Shown: piece by piece, positions 59,654-64,000 of the stretch
How positions within the stretch are numbered: position 1 is the first letter of the stretch
How the letters are laid out: every line of letters starts with the position of its first letter
Assembly: GCF_001941865.1 (NCBI RefSeq)
Contig: NZ_CP016162.1
Location: 124,001 to 188,000, forward strand
Source of the DNA: Pseudomonas alcaliphila JAB1
GTDB taxonomy: Bacteria; Pseudomonadota; Gammaproteobacteria; Pseudomonadales; Pseudomonadaceae
DNA: 64,000 nt
Direction of reading: 5' to 3'
Translations under genes and position numbers: made by a program
The notes under the pieces: model-generated
Databases searched by the model: none
Told to the model about the DNA's origin: nothing
The model's input: only the letters and a program-made list of their open reading frames with translations

Positions 59654-59851
59654 ATGGCTATCGATTCAGATTACGTGCAAAGCATGGCGACCCAACTGGC
59701 CCAATACGAAATTCAGGGCCAGTCGGCCAAGGCCAACCGCAACCAGGCCGCATACAAGGCGCAGCTTAGTGCCCTGACCAGCTTGGATACCGCACTGAAG
59801 GCTTTCAAGACTGCCGCCAGCGGTCTCAAGCTGGCCGGTAGCAGCATGCTG
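59654..59851 (+). pseudogene. fliD (flagellar cap, hook-associated protein 2) 5' remnant
   Basis: Only the first 66 or so codons remain: MAIDSDYVQSMATQLAQYEI, then GQSAKANRNQAAYKAQLSAL and LDTALKAFKTAASGLK, the well-known N-terminal helix of FliD. After GSSML the frame continues into antisense of a flagellin gene (LALSLAKSASMMRPLAMSVL), so it encodes a nonsense tail and stops at 59977. A full FliD is about 450 residues. The break is at the palindrome CAGCATGCTG (59842-59851). Confidence 0.85.
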
Positions 59852-60000
59852 TTGGCGCTTTCCTTGGCGAAGTCGGCGTCCATGATGCGACCCTTGGCCA
59901 TGTCGGTGTTGCCCTTCATGTTGCCCAGGGCGTTGTTGGTCTTGCCCAGGTTGGTCTGGGTGATCAGCGAGGAGTAGTTGGTATGAATCGACAGAGCCAT
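59842..60000 (-). pseudogene. Flagellin gene remnant with internal deletion
   Basis: Reading from ATG 60000 on the minus strand: MALSIHTNYSSLITQTNLGK and TNNALGN are the flagellin N-terminus. This is followed at once by MKGNTDMAKGRIMDADFAKE and SANSML, which belong to the flagellin C-terminal helix. Some 400 or more residues between are missing. The frame then enters antisense of fliD. A strong AAGGAG ribosome site remains, so a short peptide could still be made. No other flagellar gene is near. Confidence 0.85.
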
Positions 60001-60154
60001 GATGATACTCCTTCAGTTGAGTGAAGCTGGCTGTGATTGCCTGCTGTAAGTGAAGGGCGACCGGCTTCTGGCGCTGAAGATTTTTCTCCAGCAATTGCGG
60101 CGAAGGCTCTGGCGTGTGCTTGGCAGGGTGCTGCTGTGATGTTGGTTCGGCTTC

Positions 60155-60213
60155 GTAGCCCGGATGCAATCCGGGAGGCCCCGCCCTCCATCCCCGGATT
60201 GCATCCGGGCTAC
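60155..60213. repeat. REP-like inverted repeat
   Basis: Arms GTAGCCCGGATGCAATCCGG and CCGGATTGCATCCGGGCTAC, with a 19-bp middle. It is almost the same as 2266-2324. Confidence 0.85.
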
Positions 60214-60252
60214 AAGGCTGGTGATTATTCAGTAGGCGCGATTGATGTAATA

Positions 60253-60280
60253 AAAACGGCGACCCTCGGGTCGCCGTTTT
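60253..60280. terminator. Bidirectional terminator before the rubredoxin stop
   Basis: A perfect stem AAAACGGCGACCC/GGGTCGCCGTTTT (loop TCG) with A tract on one side and T tract on the other. It is 18 bases after the rubredoxin stop codon on the minus strand. Confidence 0.92.
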
Positions 60281-60297
60281 TTGAAAACCAGGCGTGA

Positions 60298-60465
60298 TCA
60301 GCCGATTTCGATCATCTCGAAATCCATCTTGCCGACGCCGCAGTCAGGGCATAGCCAGTCTTCCGGCACGTCTTCCCAGCGGGTGCCGGGAGCGATGCCG
60401 TCATCCGGCCAGCCCTGGCTCTCGTCGTAAATCAGTCCACAGACCACGCATTGCCACTTTTTCAT
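60298..60465 (-). CDS. Rubredoxin
   Basis: The 55-residue protein is a typical rubredoxin: [20 protein letters not shown] at the start, [17 protein letters not shown] in the middle and [18 protein letters not shown] at the end. Iron ligands are Cys6, Cys9, Cys39 and Cys42. It carries single electrons, in Pseudomonas usually to alkane hydroxylase or in oxidative-stress reduction. GAGGTTTATATG gives the ribosome site. The gene is too short for common length limits and is easy to miss. It lies between the lactate permease gene and a terminator. Confidence 0.96.
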   Translation of the reverse strand: MKKWQCVVCGLIYDESQGWPDDGIAPGTRWEDVPEDWLCPDCGVGKMDFEMIEIG

Positions 60466-60604
60466 ATAAACCTCAGGCCAATCTCACGGTGTTGCGCGAC
60501 GCAAGCTACCGCAATTGTACTGACGCGCCAAGCTGGCCGGTGGCATTCGCCACCAGCCAGGGACCAACCAAAGTCGGGTCGCACAGTGCACGACCCGTCA
60601 AAGG

Positions 60605-62305
60605 TCAGCGACTGGTCATCAGCGGATCGGTCAGTGCCATGCCGTACATCGCCACCAGCGCGATCAGGCCGGCTGCAGCGAGGTAGTAGAGCGTCGGCAG
60701 GATGGTCTTGCGCAGGGTGATGCCTTCACGTCCAAGCAGACCAACGGTCGCCGAGGCCGCTACCACGTTGTGGATGGCGATCATGTTGCCCGCCGCTGCA
60801 CCGACCGACTGCACGGCCACCATCATCGCCCCGGATACACCGATCAGCTCGGCAGCATTGAGCTGGAACTGCGACAGCATCAGGTTGGATACGGTGTTGG
60901 AGCCGGCGATAAAGGCGCCCAGGGCGCCGACCGCCGGCGCGAAGAACGGATACACGCCGCCGACGCTGTCGGCCACCAGTTGCGCCATCGCCACCGGCAT
61001 CGACATCAGGTCGCTGGCGTTGACCCCCGAGTTGATCAGGATACGCACCATGGGAATGGTGAAGATCAACACGAAGCCGGCGCCGAGCAGGGTCTTGCTC
61101 GACTCGCCCACTGCCGCCTTGAGCTCGGAAAAGCGCATGCGGTGCAGGAAGAAGGTCACCAGCACCACCATGCAGAGGATGCCCCCTGGCAGATACAGCG
61201 GCTCGATGGTGCCGGATACGCCGGTCTCACCGAGGATATCCTTCCAGCCGAAGCTCAGGCTCATCAGCGCCGCTTTCACCTCGGGGAAGATACGCGAGAT
61301 GACCAGGAACACCGCCAGCAGCAGGTAGGGCGCCCAGGCCATGGGCACCGAGATCGGCGCCTTGCCGGCCACCTCATCCAGCTTCATCTCGATCTTGCCC
61401 ATCCAGTCGGACGGCCAGTCCTTGGGATCAGCAAAGTCCCAGCTTTCCTTCGGCAGCAGGAAGCCGGCCTTGGCGGCTGGCACCACGATGGCCAGGCCGA
61501 CCAGGGCGCCGATCATCGAGGGGAATTCCGGACCGAGGAACACGCCGGCGGCCATGTACGGCAGGGAGAAGGCGAAGGCGGTGAAGATGGCGAACGGCGC
61601 GATGGCCAGGCCTTCCTTCCAGCTCTGATTCTTGCCGAAGAAGCGCGTCATGATCATCACCATGATCAGCGGCATCAGCAGGCCGATCAGGCCGTGGGTG
61701 ATGGCCACCCGCGAGTAGATCAGGTGGAAGAAGGTTTCCCAGCTGCTGCCATTGGCCACCAGTTGTTCGGTGATGCCGGTTCTGTCCAGACCCGCGCCGA
61801 CACCGACCAGAATCGGCGTACCCACCGCACCGAAGGACACCGGTGTGGACTGCACCATCATCCCCAGCACCACCGCAGCCAGGGCCGGGAAGCCCAGCGC
61901 TACCAACAGCGGTGCGGCCACGGCAGCCGGAGTGCCGAAGCCGGAGGCACCCTCGATGAAGCAGCCGAACAGCCAGGCGACGATCAGCGCCTGCACGCGG
62001 CGATCCGGACTGATGTTGGAGAAGCCCCGGCGAATCGCCGAGATACCTCCGGAGTGCTTGAGGGTGTTCAGCAGCAGGATCGCGCCGAAGATGATCCACA
62101 GGATCGAGGCCGTGAGAATCAGCCCCTGCAGGCTGGAGGCGATGACCCGGTTGAGGGACATGTCCCAGGCCAGCAGGCCGATCAGGGCGGTGAGGACGAA
62201 CACCAGCGGCATCGCGTACTTGGCCGGCCAGCGAAAGCCGATCAGCAGTACCCCCGCCAGCACCAGCGGCACGAAGGCCAGGATGGACAGCAGCGTTTGA
62301 CTCAT
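60605..62305 (-). CDS. L-lactate/glycolate permease (LctP/GlcA family)
   Basis: The 566-residue membrane protein has about 13-14 helices. Family blocks: [20 protein letters not shown] near residue 140, then [17 protein letters not shown], and [13 protein letters not shown] near 470. It moves lactate or glycolate with protons. The neighbouring malate synthase G gene suggests glycolate/glyoxylate use and therefore GlcA, but lactate is not excluded. ATG 62305 gives [20 protein letters not shown], after AAAGAAGGAACCAACCC. Confidence 0.92.
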   Translation of the reverse strand: MSQTLLSILAFVPLVLAGVLLIGFRWPAKYAMPLVFVLTALIGLLAWDMSLNRVIASSLQGLILTASILWIIFGAILLLNTLKHSGGISAIRRGFSNISPDRRVQALIVAWLFGCFIEGASGFGTPAAVAAPLLVALGFPALAAVVLGMMVQSTPVSFGAVGTPILVGVGAGLDRTGITEQLVANGSSWETFFHLIYSRVAITHGLIGLLMPLIMVMIMTRFFGKNQSWKEGLAIAPFAIFTAFAFSLPYMAAGVFLGPEFPSMIGALVGLAIVVPAAKAGFLLPKESWDFADPKDWPSDWMGKIEMKLDEVAGKAPISVPMAWAPYLLLAVFLVISRIFPEVKAALMSLSFGWKDILGETGVSGTIEPLYLPGGILCMVVLVTFFLHRMRFSELKAAVGESSKTLLGAGFVLIFTIPMVRILINSGVNASDLMSMPVAMAQLVADSVGGVYPFFAPAVGALGAFIAGSNTVSNLMLSQFQLNAAELIGVSGAMMVAVQSVGAAAGNMIAIHNVVAASATVGLLGREGITLRKTILPTLYYLAAAGLIALVAMYGMALTDPLMTSR

Positions 62306-62460
62306 GGGTTGGTTCCTTCTTTTTCTTGTGAACCACAGTTTTCCGGGGCTACCCGGCGCCACGCATCTGGAAGGGCCGGGCGCCACGGCACCGACCTTTC
62401 CGCGAGCCGCGACGGCAGGGATCCCCCATCGCCGCGCTCATGCTCGAAAGCCCCGACGGT

Positions 62461-62605
62461 CAGAAACCGTCAGGGCTTGCTACTGCTCCGTGGAGGCGTC
62501 AAGAGCCATCCACGGTTGTTAACCTGCTTGTGTAGGAGCCCCGCCCCGGGGCGAAGCGCTTCGAGTCACCGCCGCCCAGCTTCGCGGCGGGGCGCCGCTC
62601 CTACA
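62461..62605. repeat. Hairpin and palindromic repeat between glcB and the permease gene
   Basis: A small hairpin (CCCGACGG, TCAGAAA, CCGTCAGGG) at about 62450-62480 is followed by an inverted repeat: GTAGGAGCCCCGCCCCGGGG at 62533 and GCGGCGGGGCGCCGCTCCTAC ending at 62605. It lies just after glcB on the minus strand and may be its terminator. The 315-bp gap has no gene. Confidence 0.7.
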
Positions 62606-62620
62606 TGATCGGTGAGATGC

Positions 62621-64000
62621 TCAGACCTCCTCTTTGAAGCGCAAACGCCAGGCATGCAGCAGCGGCTCGGTGTAGCCGGACGGCTGCTCGCGACCCTTGA
62701 ACACCAGATCACTGGCAGCGCGGAAGGCGTGGGATTGCTCGAAGTTCGGTGCCATCGGGCGGTAGGCCGCATCGCCGGCATTCTGTCCGTCGACCACCTG
62801 CGCCATGCGCTGCAGCGTCTCGCGTACCTGGGCCTCGCTGACCACGCCGTGGTGCAGCCAGTTGGCGATGTGCTGGGCGGAGATGCGCAGAGTGGCGCGG
62901 TCTTCCATCAGGCCGACGTTGTGGATGTCCGGCACCTTGGAGCAGCCGACGCCCTGCTCGACCCAGCGCACCACGTAACCGAGGATGCCCTGGCAGTTGT
63001 TGTCCAGCTCCTGCTGGATATCGCTGGCGCTCCAGGGCCGTTCGGCGCTGACCGGTACGCTGAGCAGGTCATTCAGCAGGCTGTCGCGCTGACTGGCCAG
63101 GTCGATCAGCTCCAGCTCGCTCTGCACCGCCTGCACGTCGATCTTGTGGTAGTGCAGGGCGTGCAGCACGGCGGCGGTCGGCGACGGCACCCAGGCGGTG
63201 TTGGCGCCGGCCTTGGGGTGGCCGATCTTCTGTTCGAGCATGGCCGCCATCAGGTCCGGCATGGCCCACATGCCTTTGCCGATCTGCGCCTTGCCGCGTA
63301 GCCCGCAGGCCAGGCCGACCAGCACGTTGTTGCGCTCGTAGGCCTGGATCCAGGCGCTGGATTTCATGTCGCCCTTGCGCAGCATGGCGCCGGCTTCCAT
63401 GGCGGTGTGCATCTCGTCGCCGGTACGGTCGAGGAAGCCGGTGTTGATGAAGGCCACCCGCGCGCCGGCGGCCTCGATGCAGGCCTTGAGGTTGACGCTG
63501 GTGCGCCGCTCCTCGTCCATGATGCCCATCTTCAGGGTGTTGGCCGGCATGCCCAGCAGCTGTTCGACGCGACCGAACAGCTCGTTGGCGAAGGCCACTT
63601 CGAACGGGCCGTGCATCTTTGGTTTGACGATATAGACGCTGCCGGTGCGCGAGTTGCCACGGCGCTGCAGGTCGTGCAGGGCGATCAGGCTGGTGATCAC
63701 CGCATCGAGGATGCCCTCGGGAATCTCATGACCTTCGCCATCGATGATCGCCGGGTTGCTCATCAGGTGGCCGACGTTGCGCACGAACAGCAGTGAACGG
63801 CCGTGCAGGCTCAGTTCGCTGCCATCTGCAGCGGTGTAGGTGCGATCCGGGTTGAGGCGGCGGGTGATGCGCTTGCCGCCCTTGTCCAGCTCCTCGGCCA
63901 GGTCGCCTTTCATCAGGCCCAGCCAGTTGCGGTAGATCACCACCTTGTCGGCGGCGTCGACGGCGGCCACCGAGTCCTCGCAGTCCATGATGGTCGACAG
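62621..64000 (-). CDS. glcB: Malate synthase G (partial, C-terminal part)
   Basis: About 459 C-terminal residues of a protein of about 725 are in the window; the N-terminal part lies beyond 64000. It condenses glyoxylate and acetyl-CoA to malate. Family blocks: [58 protein letters not shown] and [20 protein letters not shown]. The catalytic Asp (in DCEDS region), the Arg in RTSVN and KMHGPxE are seen. It is likely cotranscribed or co-regulated with the permease gene downstream. Confidence 0.95.
   Translation of the reverse strand: MSTIMDCEDSVAAVDAADKVVIYRNWLGLMKGDLAEELDKGGKRITRRLNPDRTYTAADGSELSLHGRSLLFVRNVGHLMSNPAIIDGEGHEIPEGILDAVITSLIALHDLQRRGNSRTGSVYIVKPKMHGPFEVAFANELFGRVEQLLGMPANTLKMGIMDEERRTSVNLKACIEAAGARVAFINTGFLDRTGDEMHTAMEAGAMLRKGDMKSSAWIQAYERNNVLVGLACGLRGKAQIGKGMWAMPDLMAAMLEQKIGHPKAGANTAWVPSPTAAVLHALHYHKIDVQAVQSELELIDLASQRDSLLNDLLSVPVSAERPWSASDIQQELDNNCQGILGYVVRWVEQGVGCSKVPDIHNVGLMEDRATLRISAQHIANWLHHGVVSEAQVRETLQRMAQVVDGQNAGDAAYRPMAPNFEQSHAFRAASDLVFKGREQPSGYTEPLLHAWRLRFKEEV

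Noticed and set aside
60001-60110. Possible sigma-28 promoter for the flagellin remnant
   Set aside because: I looked for TAAA-N15-GCCGATAA on the minus strand and found only partial matches, so I do not call it.
60770-62608. A 612-codon open frame on the plus strand opposite the lactate permease gene
   Set aside because: It is antisense of a clear transporter, with runs of His, Gln and Arg and no family signature.

Overview
This window is a stretch of a Pseudomonas chromosome. GC content is high and coding is dense. Diagnostic genes include algB/kinB, an ErsA/Spot 42-type sRNA locus beside polA, a cytochrome c5/c4 pair, the aa3 cox cluster and the enlarged PstC/PstA permeases. Gene content and neighbour order suggest the mendocina/pseudoalcaligenes side of the genus; that placement is inference, not a measured result. 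I see no prophage, IS, CRISPR array, rRNA or tRNA.

Layout. 1-12.9 kb is amino-acid metabolism: a LysR regulator cut by the window edge, aspA, a MocR regulator facing a PaiB-like protein and two acetyltransferases, a Na+/alanine symporter, an asparaginase, a RidA protein and a glutaminase. 13-21.7 kb is the cytochrome aa3 oxidase locus: coxB-coxA-ctaG-cox3, then SURF1, a Sco-like protein, heme A synthesis (ctaA, cyoE) and a Sco copper chaperone. 22-32 kb holds thrB, polA, ErsA, engB, two c-type cytochromes, dsbA, an EEP hydrolase and a GGDEF cyclase. 32-36.7 kb holds an NCS2 purine/pyrimidine permease, MarC, an AmiD-like amidase and lipoproteins.

37-43.6 kb is a signalling cluster in which four genes overlap head to tail: CHASE3 hybrid kinase, CheR, CheB without receiver, and a REC-kinase; a lone receiver lies divergently. 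43.6-49.1 kb is the algB-kinB pair flanked by two outward-reading small stress-type operons. The promoters of these two operons share one architecture: two TGCA-N3-TGCA sites about 31-32 bp apart, then a sigma-54 -24/-12 element at nearly identical distances (108-109 and 77 bp). This is the most interesting regulatory observation in the window and suggests a small regulon of one sigma-54 activator, AlgB being the obvious local candidate.

49.2-57 kb is the phosphate regulon pstS-pstC-pstA-pstB-phoU with Pho boxes before pstS and pstC, preceded by a giant inverted repeat of about 550 bp. 57-59.3 kb holds a response regulator and an M23 peptidase. 59.6-60.0 kb holds a scar of flagellar genes: the 5' part of fliD and an internally deleted flagellin gene, fused tail to tail at a 10-bp palindrome, with fliD still behind a sigma-54 promoter. 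The window ends with a rubredoxin gene, a lactate/glycolate permease and the 3' part of glcB (malate synthase G).

Several families of dispersed intergenic repeats recur across the window. One family keeps a common core while its terminal stems differ in sequence between copies yet remain self-complementary, which argues for a folded RNA or DNA element.
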